A stretch of 64,000 bases of DNA from Cytobacillus solani (lineage in GTDB: Bacteria > Bacillota > Bacilli > Bacillales > Cytobacillaceae): contig NZ_LJIX01000006.1 of NCBI RefSeq assembly GCF_001420595.1, positions 3,705,058 to 3,769,057 of the forward strand, given 5' to 3'. Under the pieces are notes generated by a model, which had not been told where the DNA came from, did not search any database, and saw only the letters and a list, made by a program, of their open reading frames with translations. Below are positions 27,265 to 37,139 of the stretch, piece after piece (within the stretch, counting starts at the first letter, position 1; the number at the start of each line of letters is the position of its first letter). The translations under genes were made by a program, and so were the position numbers.

Positions 27265-27963
27265 ATGGAAGAAAGAGTAGCTCTAACAGAGTTAAATAAT
27301 ATTTTTCACGCAAGACGTTTTGCCTACGACATTTTACGAAGGTTTTTCGTTGAGGAGCCATCTAAAGAATATTTGAAACCATTTATTCAGAAAAACATGA
27401 TCGATTTATTTCCATTTAAAGAGGATTCAGAAGAGATCCAAGAAGGATTGAACAAGATAAAGTCATACCTGTCCACTCATGATGTCCTTACTATTGAACA
27501 TCATTATGATGACTTGCATTGGGATTATACAAGATTGTTTGTCGGACCTTTTGAATTGACAACACCTCCTTGGGAATCTTCTTATGTGAGGAAGGATCGG
27601 CTTTTATTTCAAGGAACAACAATGAATGTGCGAGGCTATTATGATAAATACGGTATTATTGTCAGTGATTTTAATATTGAAGCGGATGATCATATCGGAC
27701 TTGAGCTTGATTTTATTTATCACCTCAATGAACGTTGTATAAAATTGGCTGAACAAAATGAAAGCAAAGGCTTAAGGCAATTGCTTCGGGATCAACAAAG
27801 ATTTATCGATGACCATCTGCTTAAATTCGTACCTGAATTCAGTCGATTAGTCATGAAAGAAGCAAATACATCATTTTTCATTGGACTAGCACAAGTATTA
27901 CATCATTATTTACTGATAGATTCAGAGGTTCTTCAAGAACTTATGACTATAGACACTTTATAA
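27265..27963 (+). CDS. TorD/DmsD/NarJ-family molybdoenzyme chaperone
   Basis: A 232-residue all-helical protein with the family landmarks ARRFAYDILRRFFVEEP near the N-terminus and LHWDYTRLFVGPFELTTPPWESSYV near residue 90 (key residues Tyr-Thr-Arg-Leu-Phe and Pro-Pro-Trp-Glu-Ser). Such proteins bind the Tat signal of a molybdoenzyme until cofactor loading is complete. ATG 27265 follows TAGGAGGG. It lies immediately upstream of dmsA, whose Tat leader is the expected client. Confidence 0.88.
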   Translation: MEERVALTELNNIFHARRFAYDILRRFFVEEPSKEYLKPFIQKNMIDLFPFKEDSEEIQEGLNKIKSYLSTHDVLTIEHHYDDLHWDYTRLFVGPFELTTPPWESSYVRKDRLLFQGTTMNVRGYYDKYGIIVSDFNIEADDHIGLELDFIYHLNERCIKLAEQNESKGLRQLLRDQQRFIDDHLLKFVPEFSRLVMKEANTSFFIGLAQVLHHYLLIDSEVLQELMTIDTL

Positions 27964-27978
27964 GAGGGGGCAAGTAGA

Positions 27979-30555
27979 ATGCTTGATATCGTGAGTAAAA
28001 TCAAAGAATTTAAAATGTCTAGAAGAGCATTTATCGGTTGGACCTCCGCAATTGCAGTAACAACAGCGATCCCAGTTAGCCGTGGGTTAGTTGCAAAAGC
28101 GGACAATAATATCGGGATAGCAGAAACAGATGATGAAGGCATCTGGAAAACAGCTGCATGCTGGCATAACTGTGGTGGCCGCTGTCTAAATAAGGTGCTC
28201 ATTAAAGACGGGGTTGTGATTCGACAAAAAACGGATGATACGCATGAAGATAGTCCAGATTTCCCACAACAGCGTGGCTGTTTAAGAGGTCGCTCACAAC
28301 GTCATCAAGTATTTAATGCAGATCGATTGAAATATCCAATGAAACGAAAGAATTGGGAGCCTGGCGGAGGCAAGAAGGAACTTCGCGGGAAAGATCAGTG
28401 GGTTCGACTCTCTTGGGATGAGGCGCTCGATATTGTCGCATCTGAGACAAAAAGAATTAAAGGAAAGTATGGCAATGAAGCCATCATGGTAACTGGTGGG
28501 GATGCAAATATAAGAAGTGCGATGTCAGCAATCGGTGGATTTAGTGCTTGTTATGGCAGCTCTTCATGGGGTGCTTGGCGATGGATATGGGAAAACATGG
28601 GGATTGGAGAAGGCCTAATTGTAAATGGAATCAACGACCGAATTGATTTAAGAAATTCCCAATTAATCGTCCTATGGGGCGCTAATCCAGCTTGGAGCTC
28701 TATGGGCAGTGTCACTTACAACTTTTTACAAGCAAAAAAGGCAGGTGCTCGATTCATTACAATTGACCCGATTTATACTGATTCTGCAAATGTATTTGAT
28801 GCAGATTGGGTTCCCGTTAGACCAGGAACAGACGATGCATTAGCTTTCGGCATCATGTATACATTGCTTGATGAAGACAATCCTGCTACAAATCCATTGG
28901 TAAAATGGGATTTCTTAAATAAATATACAATCGGATTTGATGAAGCTCATATGCCAGAAGGAGCAGATCCAAAAGATAATTTTATGGACTATTTATTAGG
29001 AACCTATGACGGTCAACCAAAAACACCTGAATGGGCAGCGGAAATTTGTGGGGTAGAACCAAGTAAAATTCGTGAACTTGCCCGTGAAATCGGCGGCACA
29101 GAACGAGTTGCTTTATTAACAGCATGGGCGCCTGCTCGAATTGCTAATGGGGAAGGCTGGGTTCAAGCCTTTTCAACACTCGGAATGATGACCGGGCAAA
29201 TGGGTGGTTCTGGAAAAATGACTGGGGTTAGCTGTTGGGAATATGCAGGGAATATGGGGCCATTCCTTTTAACCGCTGGTGGGAAAGGCCTACCTTCCAT
29301 AACGAACCCTATTGACAATCAAATTAATGAAAATGAAATGTGGGATGCTGTATTAGATGGGAAATTCCTACAAAGATATGAAAAAGAAAGAAACGTAAAC
29401 ATCCAATTTATTTACCATAACTATGAGAATCATCTACAAACTCGAAGCAATATTGCAAAAGGGATAAAAGCCCATAGAGAAGTTGAATTTGTTGTCACAA
29501 ATGCGTATGCATTAACAACAAATGCAAAGTATTCCGATATTGTGTTACCTGTTGCTACCCAATGGGAAACAGCTGGAGCAGTGAAAGGTGGAAACCGTGA
29601 AATCCTTATCAATTGGTCAAAAATCATTGAACCATTGTATGAATCAAAAACAGACCAAGAGATTGCAAAGGCTCTATTGAAAAAATTAGGAAAAGATCCG
29701 AAAGAAGTATTCCCGATTACAGAAGAACAGCAATACTTTAATCAACTTGCAGGTAGTATGGTGATGAAAGATAACGGGGTTGACTATGAACCATTATGTA
29801 CCATTACTGCCCACGATATAAAGGAGTGGGGTGTTGAAGGAACACCACAAAAAGGGCGTATTCCACTTAAAGAGTTTGTTGATACAGGAATTTACCAAGT
29901 GCCAAGGAAGCCAGGCGATAATTTCGGCTTTATCGCGTATAAAGATTTTATCGACGATCCGGAAGCAAATCCAGTATCAAGTGAAAGTGGAAAATTTGAA
30001 ATCTATTGTAAAGCTATAAATGAATTGTCTAAAACTGCATATTCCGAAATAGCCCCTATTCCAAAATATGAGGTAAAAGTACATGGCTATGAAGCGACTT
30101 TTGAAGATTGGGAATCAAAGAAAAAAGGAAAATATCCGTACCAAATGATCAATCCACATTATTTAAGACGCTCTCATAGTACGTTAGATAATGTGCCACA
30201 GCTGCGTGAGGCATGGCCTAACCCTGTTTACATTAGTAGAAAAGATGCGGACGAAAAAGGAATTAAGGATGGAGATAGCGTTCTTTTATCAAATGAATAT
30301 GCGAAGTCTTTACGGCCTGCAGCAGTGGTCGAAACCATTATGCCTGGTGTCATTGGGCTTCCGCATGGAGCTTGGGTGGATATTGATGAAAAGACCGGGA
30401 TTGATCGAGGCGGAGCTGATAATTTATTCGTCCCTCATATTCCAAAAGGACTGGGATCCTCTGGTTTCAATACAGCTCGTGTCAATTTTGAAAAATGGAA
30501 AGGCGAACCACTTGAAGAAGATGTGAAATGGGAACAGCGGATCATCAAATTTTAA
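27979..30555 (+). CDS. dmsA: DMSO reductase-like catalytic subunit DmsA, Tat-exported
   Basis: An 858-residue molybdo-bis(MGD) oxidoreductase. The N-terminus has a twin-arginine leader (KMSRRAFIGW at 12-21, then a hydrophobic stretch to about 40). The [4Fe-4S] motif is CWHNCGGRC with the fourth Cys in RGCLRGRS; the Arg after it is the DmsA pattern. YGSSSWGAW provides serines at the expected molybdenum-ligand position. LIVLWGANPAWSSMG and FITIDPIYTDSANVFD bind MGD. Overall it follows E. coli DmsA. It should face the outer side of the membrane, with DmsB and DmsC. The acceptor could be DMSO, TMAO, another S/N-oxide or an oxyanion; the sequence does not decide. Confidence 0.9.
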   Translation: MLDIVSKIKEFKMSRRAFIGWTSAIAVTTAIPVSRGLVAKADNNIGIAETDDEGIWKTAACWHNCGGRCLNKVLIKDGVVIRQKTDDTHEDSPDFPQQRGCLRGRSQRHQVFNADRLKYPMKRKNWEPGGGKKELRGKDQWVRLSWDEALDIVASETKRIKGKYGNEAIMVTGGDANIRSAMSAIGGFSACYGSSSWGAWRWIWENMGIGEGLIVNGINDRIDLRNSQLIVLWGANPAWSSMGSVTYNFLQAKKAGARFITIDPIYTDSANVFDADWVPVRPGTDDALAFGIMYTLLDEDNPATNPLVKWDFLNKYTIGFDEAHMPEGADPKDNFMDYLLGTYDGQPKTPEWAAEICGVEPSKIRELAREIGGTERVALLTAWAPARIANGEGWVQAFSTLGMMTGQMGGSGKMTGVSCWEYAGNMGPFLLTAGGKGLPSITNPIDNQINENEMWDAVLDGKFLQRYEKERNVNIQFIYHNYENHLQTRSNIAKGIKAHREVEFVVTNAYALTTNAKYSDIVLPVATQWETAGAVKGGNREILINWSKIIEPLYESKTDQEIAKALLKKLGKDPKEVFPITEEQQYFNQLAGSMVMKDNGVDYEPLCTITAHDIKEWGVEGTPQKGRIPLKEFVDTGIYQVPRKPGDNFGFIAYKDFIDDPEANPVSSESGKFEIYCKAINELSKTAYSEIAPIPKYEVKVHGYEATFEDWESKKKGKYPYQMINPHYLRRSHSTLDNVPQLREAWPNPVYISRKDADEKGIKDGDSVLLSNEYAKSLRPAAVVETIMPGVIGLPHGAWVDIDEKTGIDRGGADNLFVPHIPKGLGSSGFNTARVNFEKWKGEPLEEDVKWEQRIIKF

Positions 30556-30575
30556 TTCAAAGGAGGTCATAAATT

Positions 30576-31109
30576 ATGGCTCAAATGGGCTTTTATATAA
30601 ATGTAGCTGAATGTGTGGGCTGCAAAACATGTACGGTAGCCTGTAAAGATAAAAATGATTTAGAAGTCGGAAGAAACTTCCGGAGAGTATATGACTTTCA
30701 AGAAGGGAGCTATCCTAAGCCGTCGATTTATCACGTTTCACTTTCTTGTAATCATTGTGATGAACCTGGGTGCATGCAAGGATGCCCAACTGGTGCAATG
30801 TTCAAGCGTGCTGAAGATGGCGTTGTCTTAGTCGACCATAATAAATGTGTAGGATGTCGCTACTGTGAGTGGAATTGTCCTTACGGTGCCCCACAATATT
30901 CTGAAGAGCTTGGAAAAATGACGAAATGTGATACTTGTATCGATTTACGTGAAAAAGGTGAAGATCCTGTATGTGTAAGTTCCTGTATAATGCGTGCGAT
31001 TGAATTTGGTCCAATTGACGAGCTGCGGGCTAAATACGGAACAGTCAATGAAATGAAAGGGATGCCAAGTGCATCGATTACAAAACCAAATATTGTCATT
31101 CATTCGTAA
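30576..31109 (+). CDS. dmsB: DMSO reductase-like iron-sulfur subunit DmsB
   Basis: Carries electrons from the membrane subunit to DmsA through four [4Fe-4S] clusters. The 177-residue sequence has CVGCKTCTVACKDKN, CNHCDEPGCMQGCPTGAM, CVGCRYCEWNCPYGAP and CDTCIDLREKGEDPVCVSSC, the full DmsB set. It has no signal peptide; DmsB is normally carried through the Tat pore with DmsA. AAAGGAGG precedes the ATG by eight bases. It lies 20 bases after dmsA. Confidence 0.92.
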   Translation: MAQMGFYINVAECVGCKTCTVACKDKNDLEVGRNFRRVYDFQEGSYPKPSIYHVSLSCNHCDEPGCMQGCPTGAMFKRAEDGVVLVDHNKCVGCRYCEWNCPYGAPQYSEELGKMTKCDTCIDLREKGEDPVCVSSCIMRAIEFGPIDELRAKYGTVNEMKGMPSASITKPNIVIHS

Positions 31110-31127
31110 TTAAACATAGTTTATCAC

Positions 31128-31145
31128 GGGGGCTTGCCCCCTTTT
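31128..31145 (+). terminator. Short GC hairpin with T run between dmsB and dmsC
   Basis: GGGGG-CTTG-CCCCC followed by TTTT, 19 bases after the dmsB stop codon. The compact stem is followed by only four T residues, so partial termination or an mRNA-stability role is more likely than a full stop. Confidence 0.5.
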
Positions 31146-31184
31146 ACTCAGATAAAGTAATTCAATAAAAGAGGAGGAAATCCC

Positions 31185-32033
31185 ATGCATGAGTGGGCAT
31201 TATTAATCTTTACAATTTGTGTTCAAACAGCAATTGGCGGAATGTTTATGCTATGGCTGTTTCAGCGTGAAATTAGCAAAGCTGGTAAGGAGGACTCCTT
31301 TGCCATTTTGAAGATACCACTTATCATTATTGCAGCATTATCATTAGTGGGCCTAATTGCATCTTTTGCGCATTTAGGAACACCGAGCAATGCCTTGAAC
31401 ACAATCAGAAACATTGGCACATCTTGGATGAGCCGTGAAATTCTTGTGACAGGCGTATTTATTGGCAGCGCTTGTATAACAGCTGGACTTACGATTGTTC
31501 AGAAAAAAGTCAACCCACTGCTGATGATTGCTACAGTTATCATCGGATTTGTTGATATTTTCTGTATGGCAATGATCTATTCCAATTCATTAGTAAGCGG
31601 ATGGAATTCAATTAACACCTTCACTTCCTTTTATGGAACAGCCTTTATATTAGGAGCAGTTCTTGTTGCTAGCTTTACTGTACCTGCATTACGTGCCAAA
31701 AATATGGACGACACAGCAAAAAAGATTGTTCGATTATCGTTTTATTCTGCTTTATTCGGTATCGCCATTCAGCTAATAGGTGTTGCATTATTCCCTGCAT
31801 CTTTAACAGATGTCAATATGATTGCGACTTCTGCTGCACATTCCTCTCTTGAGGCGTATCAGGGAACCATTGCATTAAGATGGGGAATTGAAATTCTCGG
31901 ATTAATTTTATTAGGATATATGGCCCTGTCACCTGTAAAGAAAACATCTATTGCTATGGCGTTTGCGGCATTAATCGTCATTGGCTTCGCTGAAGGATTA
32001 AGTAGATATGTATTTTACGTACTGGGTTCATAG
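31185..32033 (+). CDS. dmsC: DMSO reductase-like membrane anchor DmsC
   Basis: A 282-residue integral membrane protein with eight hydrophobic helices, the DmsC topology, which oxidises menaquinol and holds DmsAB at the membrane. The conserved loop FAHLGTPSNALNTIRNIGTSWMSREI (key residues His-Leu-Gly-x-Pro and Ser-Arg-Glu-Ile) is near residue 60. AAGAGGAGG precedes the ATG. It is separated from dmsB by a 75-base gap with a small hairpin. Confidence 0.92.
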   Translation: MHEWALLIFTICVQTAIGGMFMLWLFQREISKAGKEDSFAILKIPLIIIAALSLVGLIASFAHLGTPSNALNTIRNIGTSWMSREILVTGVFIGSACITAGLTIVQKKVNPLLMIATVIIGFVDIFCMAMIYSNSLVSGWNSINTFTSFYGTAFILGAVLVASFTVPALRAKNMDDTAKKIVRLSFYSALFGIAIQLIGVALFPASLTDVNMIATSAAHSSLEAYQGTIALRWGIEILGLILLGYMALSPVKKTSIAMAFAALIVIGFAEGLSRYVFYVLGS

Positions 32034-32073
32034 GTTTAAAGCAAACAAAAATAATTGAGAGGGAGTGGCTTTG

Positions 32074-32985
32074 ATGGGATTATTAAACAGGTGGATTGAG
32101 AGTCTCGATTATGAATTTCGTGTTTTAGACGCCTGTTCCCGGCATCTAAGCCCACTCTCCACATGCAGTAAATGTTTCGATAGCTGTACGGAAGCTGCTA
32201 TTACATTCGTAAGTGGCAAACCAATTATAAATCATGAAAAATGTACAGAATGCGGGGACTGTATCGTGGAATGTCCAGCTCAGGCGATTGAAGGCTTTCT
32301 TCCAAAAAGAATGATTCATCAAAATCAGCTTATTGCGACTGATGAACATCCCCCTTCTATTAGAGAGCTGCTCGTATTATATAAAAAGGGCGTAAAAACA
32401 CTTATTTATGAACAAGAAGTAGTGAATACCGACTGGAAACAGGCTGTTTCGGAAGCGAACGACCGATTAAAGCAGCTTAATGAACCTCCCTTTTCCATTC
32501 AGAGAAAAAAAGGAGAAATAAAAGAAGAGAAATATACGCGGAGAGAAGTTTTCTCCATATGGAAAAAAGAAGCTCAATCAACAATGAAACAAATAGCACC
32601 TGCAAAATGGCGCTTTAACCACAGGGAATTAGATCTATCTATCTTTTACCCGAATGATCAATTTACGATTATATCGCTAGATACTAGCAAATGTACTACT
32701 TGCAAAGCTTGTCAAATGCTTTGTAAAAAGAATTGTTTGCAAATAACTGAAACAGATTTTACACTATCAGCTCAACGCTGCTCAGGATGCATGCTATGCC
32801 AAGATATCTGTCCTGAAAAGGCAATTACAGTTGAAGAGAAAATTCAGCCAGCAGTAAAGATTTCTCATTCACTTTATACAAAGGAATGTACCACTTGTAA
32901 TAGCAAATATAAAACGTTGTCTATAAATAATGACAAATGTGTAATGTGCAAAAAGAGGGAATCATTTGGTACCTTTCTAAAATAA
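32074..32985 (+). CDS. Polyferredoxin-type 4Fe-4S protein of the dms cluster
   Basis: About 303 residues with several cysteine sets: an N-terminal CSKCFDSC, CTECGDCIVECPAQAI near residue 65, CTTCKACQMLCKKNC and CSGCMLCQDICPEKAI near 210-250, and a final CTTCN...CVMCKK pair that looks like a zinc ribbon. There are no membrane segments. I chose ATG 32074, eight bases after GAGGGAG. Related proteins sit near some Bacillus DMSO-reductase-like operons, but I know no tested function. Position suggests electron transfer or enzyme maturation. Confidence 0.75.
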   Translation: MGLLNRWIESLDYEFRVLDACSRHLSPLSTCSKCFDSCTEAAITFVSGKPIINHEKCTECGDCIVECPAQAIEGFLPKRMIHQNQLIATDEHPPSIRELLVLYKKGVKTLIYEQEVVNTDWKQAVSEANDRLKQLNEPPFSIQRKKGEIKEEKYTRREVFSIWKKEAQSTMKQIAPAKWRFNHRELDLSIFYPNDQFTIISLDTSKCTTCKACQMLCKKNCLQITETDFTLSAQRCSGCMLCQDICPEKAITVEEKIQPAVKISHSLYTKECTTCNSKYKTLSINNDKCVMCKKRESFGTFLK

Positions 32986-33002
32986 AAAAGGATGTGTGAC
33001 TC

Positions 33003-33194
33003 ATGCTATCAAATATTGGGATACCAGGTTTAATCATTGTTCTTGTCCTTGCTCTCATTATTTTCGGTCCTAAAAAGCTCCCAGAAATTGGACGAGCGAT
33101 GGGACAATCTTTAAAAGAGTTCAAAAGATCTACGAAGGGGTTAATCGATGACAATGATGAAAGAGATCTAGAAAAGGAAATAAAAGAGACTTAA
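33003..33194 (+). CDS. tatA: Twin-arginine translocase protein TatA
   Basis: A 63-residue TatA: one N-terminal hydrophobic helix ([15 protein letters not shown]), the hinge [14 protein letters not shown], an amphipathic helix [12 protein letters not shown] and an acidic tail. It builds the Tat pore. It is the last gene of the dms operon, 17 bases after the 4Fe-4S gene, so it is probably made with DmsA to export it. No tatC is in the window, so it must pair with a TatC encoded elsewhere. Confidence 0.92.
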   Translation: MLSNIGIPGLIIVLVLALIIFGPKKLPEIGRAMGQSLKEFKRSTKGLIDDNDERDLEKEIKET

Positions 33195-33211
33195 AAGTAA
33201 TCGATATTAAA

Positions 33212-33237
33212 AGGGGATGCTAAGCAGCATCCCCTCA
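33212..33237. terminator. Terminator between tatA and pheT
   Basis: AGGGGATGCT and AGCATCCCCT pair around AAGC between the convergent genes, marking the right border of the accessory island. The flanking A and T runs are modest. Confidence 0.7.
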
Positions 33238-33240
33238 TCC

Positions 33241-35655
33241 TTATCCTCTCAATACAGCTCCAGCCTTTTCTTTCACTGCATTTAATACTTTATCATGTGC
33301 TTTTACAACCTCTTCATCTGTTAACGTGCGTTCAGGATCAAAATATTTTAATGAGAAGGCAATTGATTTCTTGCCAGCCTCCATTCGCTCCCCTTCATAC
33401 AAGTCAAACACTTGGACTTCCTTCAGTAAAGCTCCGCCAGCCTCTTTAATAATAGCATCCAATTCACCTGCAGCTTTTTCCTTATCGACAACTAGTGCAA
33501 TATCACGTGTAATGGATGGGAAACGCGGAATTGTTACATAATGCAATGGTGATACTTCTGCCTCTAAAATCGCCTTAAGCGATAATTCAAACACATACGT
33601 TTCTTTTAAATCATATTCTTTTTCCACTGTTGGATGTGTTTGACCAACAAAACCAACAGATGTTCCTGACAAATAGATTTCTGCCGTTCTTCCAGGATGC
33701 AGACCATCCTTTTCAGATTGGCGGAATTCTACTGCGCTTGCAATCCCAAGCTTATCAAATAACCCTTCAAGGATTCCCTTAACAACAAAGAAATCTACAG
33801 GCTTCTTCTCTCCCTGCCATGGGTGAGTCTGCCATAAGCCAGTGACTGCACCAGCAAGATGCTCTCTTTCTTCAGGCAATTCATCTGATCCATTCGCTAA
33901 AAATACAGCACCTGTTTCATATAAAGCAAGGCTGTCATGCTGACGTGCCGCATTGTATTTTAACACTTCAAGCAGCTGTGGAATGATGCTTAGGCGAAGA
34001 ATGCTCCGATCTTCACTCATCGGCATCGCTAATCTTACAGGCTCACGGTTTTCAAGCGCATATTGTGCTGCTTTCGCTTCGTTTGTTAAAGAGTACGTAA
34101 CAGCTTGATAAAGCCCAGCCCCTTCAAGATAGCGGCGAACCATTCTCCGCCTGTTTTGGTATGGTGAAAGATGGCCTGGTGTAGCTGATCCGATTGGAAG
34201 CGTGGAAACAAGATTATCATAGCCATATAATCGGCCCACTTCTTCGATTAAGTCTTCTTCAATCGTAATATCCCCGCGTCGTGTTGGCACAGTTACAACG
34301 ATCGTTCCATTGTCAGTCGCTGTTTCAAATTGCAGACGAGCAAATATATCCTCTACATCCTTCATCGTTAACCCTGTTCCAAGAACACGGTTAATTTTCT
34401 CTAAAGTTACGGAAACAACTGCTGGCTCAACTGTTAAGGAATCAGCTTCGACTGAACCTTCCAGTACTTCGCCACCTGCATATTCTGCAAGAAGCTGTGC
34501 CGCTCTCTCTGCAGCTGGTCTTACTCGATTAGGATCAACACCCTTTTCATAGCGTGCACTTGCTTCACTTCTTAATCCATGGTCTTTTGATGCTTTTCGA
34601 ACAGGTGCCCCAATGAAATAAGCAGATTCTAAAAGAACAGTTGTTGTGTCTGCTTGAACCTCAGAATTTGCCCCACCCATTACACCTGCAAGGGCAACAG
34701 GAGTCTCGCCATTAGTAATAACTAAATGATCAGCAATTAACTTCCGCTTTGCCTCATCAAGAGTAACAATTTCCTCTCCATCCTTCGCTCTGCGCACAAG
34801 AATTTCTTTTGAGCCAAGACGGTCATAATCAAAAGCGTGAAGCGGCTGCCCATATTCAAGCAGGATGTAGTTTGTAATATCGACAACATTATTATGCGGG
34901 CGGATGCCTGCTGCCGTTAATCTTGCTTGCATCCATAGTGGAGAAGGACCAATTTTTACATTTTTAATCACTTTTGCCACATATAACGGGTTATCCTCTT
35001 TCGCATCAACAGTCACTTGAATATAATCAGCAGCTTTTTCTGTAGAAGTCTCAACTTGAGAAACAGTAAGCTTCACTTCTCTGCCCAAAATCGCAGCTAC
35101 CTCATAAGCAACGCCGAGCATGCTTAAGCAATCTGCACGGTTCGGTGTTAAACCAAGCTCTAACACTTGATCATCACGATGTAATTGCTCGATTGCATTT
35201 AACCCTACTTCCACATCTTGAGGGAAGTTATAAATGCCTTCTGCAAATTCTTTTGCAACGAGCTTGCTTTCAAATCCTAATTCTTGCAGTGAACAAATCA
35301 TCCCGTTTGACTCTTCTCCACGCAGCTTTGCTTTTTTAATTTTGAAATTGCCTGGCAGAACCGCTCCAACGGTTGCTACTGCTACTTTTTGACCCTTATC
35401 AACATTAGGTGCTCCACAGATGATTTGTACAGGTTCTTCTGCACCAATATCAACTAAACATTTATTTAATTTATCTGCATTTGGATGCTGCTCTCTTTCA
35501 AGAACATGACCAACGACAACGCCGCTGATTCCTTTATTAAGGGCTTCTACGCCTTCCACTTCAATTCCGCTCTTCGTAATTTTTTCCGCTAGTTCTTCAG
35601 GGGAAACGCCGGATAAGTCAACGTATTCCTGCAGCCATTTATATGATACGTACAT
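33241..35655 (-). CDS. pheT: Phenylalanine-tRNA ligase beta subunit
   Basis: Beta chain of the alpha2-beta2 synthetase, 804 residues. The N-terminal tRNA-binding (EMAP-like) domain has [18 protein letters not shown]. The B3/B4 editing region has [13 protein letters not shown] near residue 355. B5 follows, and the C-terminal FDX anticodon-binding domain has [14 protein letters not shown] and [17 protein letters not shown]. It follows pheS by 23 bases and shares the T-box-controlled transcript. Length is typical. Confidence 0.96.
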   Translation of the reverse strand: MYVSYKWLQEYVDLSGVSPEELAEKITKSGIEVEGVEALNKGISGVVVGHVLEREQHPNADKLNKCLVDIGAEEPVQIICGAPNVDKGQKVAVATVGAVLPGNFKIKKAKLRGEESNGMICSLQELGFESKLVAKEFAEGIYNFPQDVEVGLNAIEQLHRDDQVLELGLTPNRADCLSMLGVAYEVAAILGREVKLTVSQVETSTEKAADYIQVTVDAKEDNPLYVAKVIKNVKIGPSPLWMQARLTAAGIRPHNNVVDITNYILLEYGQPLHAFDYDRLGSKEILVRRAKDGEEIVTLDEAKRKLIADHLVITNGETPVALAGVMGGANSEVQADTTTVLLESAYFIGAPVRKASKDHGLRSEASARYEKGVDPNRVRPAAERAAQLLAEYAGGEVLEGSVEADSLTVEPAVVSVTLEKINRVLGTGLTMKDVEDIFARLQFETATDNGTIVVTVPTRRGDITIEEDLIEEVGRLYGYDNLVSTLPIGSATPGHLSPYQNRRRMVRRYLEGAGLYQAVTYSLTNEAKAAQYALENREPVRLAMPMSEDRSILRLSIIPQLLEVLKYNAARQHDSLALYETGAVFLANGSDELPEEREHLAGAVTGLWQTHPWQGEKKPVDFFVVKGILEGLFDKLGIASAVEFRQSEKDGLHPGRTAEIYLSGTSVGFVGQTHPTVEKEYDLKETYVFELSLKAILEAEVSPLHYVTIPRFPSITRDIALVVDKEKAAGELDAIIKEAGGALLKEVQVFDLYEGERMEAGKKSIAFSLKYFDPERTLTDEEVVKAHDKVLNAVKEKAGAVLRG

Positions 35656-35678
35656 AATAAATCCTCCTCTACCTTGTC

Positions 35679-36716
35679 TTATTCATGAATTGAAAATTGC
35701 TTTAAGAACCGAACATCATTTGTATAGAAATGACGAATATCATCTACACCGTATTTCAGCATGGCAATTCGTTCTGGTCCCATTCCGAATGCAAAGCCTG
35801 TGTATTTTTTCGAGTCGAATCCAGCCATCTCCAGAACATTCGGATGAACCATTCCTGCACCAAGAATTTCAATCCAGCCTGTTCCTTTACATACGCTGCA
35901 GCCTTTTCCTGAGCAAATTTTACAAGAAATATCCATTTCAACTGAAGGCTCAGTGAATGGGAAGAAGCTTGGGCGAAGACGAATTTCTCGATCCTCTCCG
36001 AACATTTTCTTTGCAAACACTTCAAGTGTCCCCTTTAAGTCAGTCATGCGGATATTTTCATCAACAACAAGTCCTTCAATCTGCATAAATTGATGGGAGT
36101 GTGTCGCATCATCATTATCGCGGCGGTACACTTTCCCAGGACAAATGATTTTCACAGGACCTTTTCCTTCATGCTTCTCCATTGTTCTTGCTTGAACAGG
36201 AGATGTATGAGTACGAAGTAGAATTTCTTCTGTAATATAGAATGAATCTTGCATATCACGTGCAGGGTGACCTTTTGGAAGGTTTAATGCTTCAAAGTTA
36301 TAATAATCTTTTTCCACTTCAGGTCCTTCAGCTACGGTATAGCCCATTCCGATGAATAAATCTTCAATTTCTTCAATAATGCGTGTTAACGGGTGATGGT
36401 TCCCTGTTTTAATTGGACGGCCTGGCAGTGTGACGTCAATTTTCTCAAGCGCCAGCTTCTCCTGTACAGCTGCTTCTTCTAAATGCTTCTGCTTTTCTTC
36501 AATGCCGGCTGCAATGGCATCCCTTACTTCATTTGCAAGAGCACCCATTTTTGGACGTTCTTCAGCAGATAATTTCCCCATGCCTTTAAGTACTTCCGTA
36601 ATTGGGCCCTTTTTTCCTAAATAGGAGACACGAATGTCATTCAATTCTTTTAAATCTGATGTCTGGCTAATTTTTTCCAACGCTTCCGTTTGCAATTCCT
36701 TTAAACGTTCTTGCAT
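35679..36716 (-). CDS. pheS: Phenylalanine-tRNA ligase alpha subunit
   Basis: Catalytic class II subunit charging tRNA-Phe. The 345-residue protein starts [16 protein letters not shown] (N-terminal coiled coil) after GGAGGAAG at 36716. The longer frame to 36866 would translate the T-box terminator. Motifs include [44 protein letters not shown] and [17 protein letters not shown] four-cysteine [17 protein letters not shown] segment is typical of the bacterial enzyme. Confidence 0.96.
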   Translation of the reverse strand: MQERLKELQTEALEKISQTSDLKELNDIRVSYLGKKGPITEVLKGMGKLSAEERPKMGALANEVRDAIAAGIEEKQKHLEEAAVQEKLALEKIDVTLPGRPIKTGNHHPLTRIIEEIEDLFIGMGYTVAEGPEVEKDYYNFEALNLPKGHPARDMQDSFYITEEILLRTHTSPVQARTMEKHEGKGPVKIICPGKVYRRDNDDATHSHQFMQIEGLVVDENIRMTDLKGTLEVFAKKMFGEDREIRLRPSFFPFTEPSVEMDISCKICSGKGCSVCKGTGWIEILGAGMVHPNVLEMAGFDSKKYTGFAFGMGPERIAMLKYGVDDIRHFYTNDVRFLKQFSIHE

Positions 36717-36756
36717 CTTACTTCCTCCTTCAATTTCTGTTTTTTGGCAAAATAAA

Positions 36757-37060
36757 AAACCTCTCCCAATAAAGGGACGAGGTTTTGGATTCGCGGTACC
36801 ACCCTTTTTAACACAAAAGCAAAAAGCAAGCTTATGTATTCGCTTCATTCTCGATAACGGCGACAAGCCGGTACATCTTTACAATGGAATTCGGCAGTGG
36901 CTCTTTCAGCCTTGATGAGCTAGAAATCTAGCTCACATCCGTTTCCAATGGTCCCGATGTCAACTCTGGAGGTGAATGTTCCTTTGCAATCCCTTAAGAA
37001 TGCTTTCAGTCTAGGCATTCTCTCCCTGAAAAGTTCTTTCGCAAGCTACTTTTCTCCGTC
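36757..37060 (-). promoter_or_regulatory. T-box leader of pheS-pheT
   Basis: On the minus strand the leader has the Stem I block AGGGAGAGAATGC..GACTGAAAGCATTCTT, then GGAACATTCACCTCC with TTC (36976-36974) as the likely Phe specifier. The antiterminator T-box GGGTGGTACCGCG is at 36804-36792, and the terminator AACCTCGTCCCT..AGGGA-type stem with a T run is at about 36785-36757. Uncharged tRNA-Phe should allow readthrough. Confidence 0.9.
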
Positions 37061-37088
37061 ATTGTTTTATAAATATAATTTGCTGTTT

Positions 37089-37117
37089 ATTATAGTATAT
37101 TCTACGCATACTTTCAA
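37089..37117 (-). promoter_or_regulatory. Promoter of the pheS T-box leader
   Basis: TTGAAA (37117-37112) and a perfect TATAAT (37094-37089) with a 17-base spacer on the minus strand, about 30 bases upstream of Stem I. Confidence 0.75.
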
Positions 37118-37139
37118 ACAGTTTCCGGCAAAATAATGC

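Noticed and set aside
36717-36866. 50-residue N-terminal extension of PheS
   Set aside because: It is the T-box terminator and antiterminator read as protein; the real start follows GGAGGAAG at 36716.
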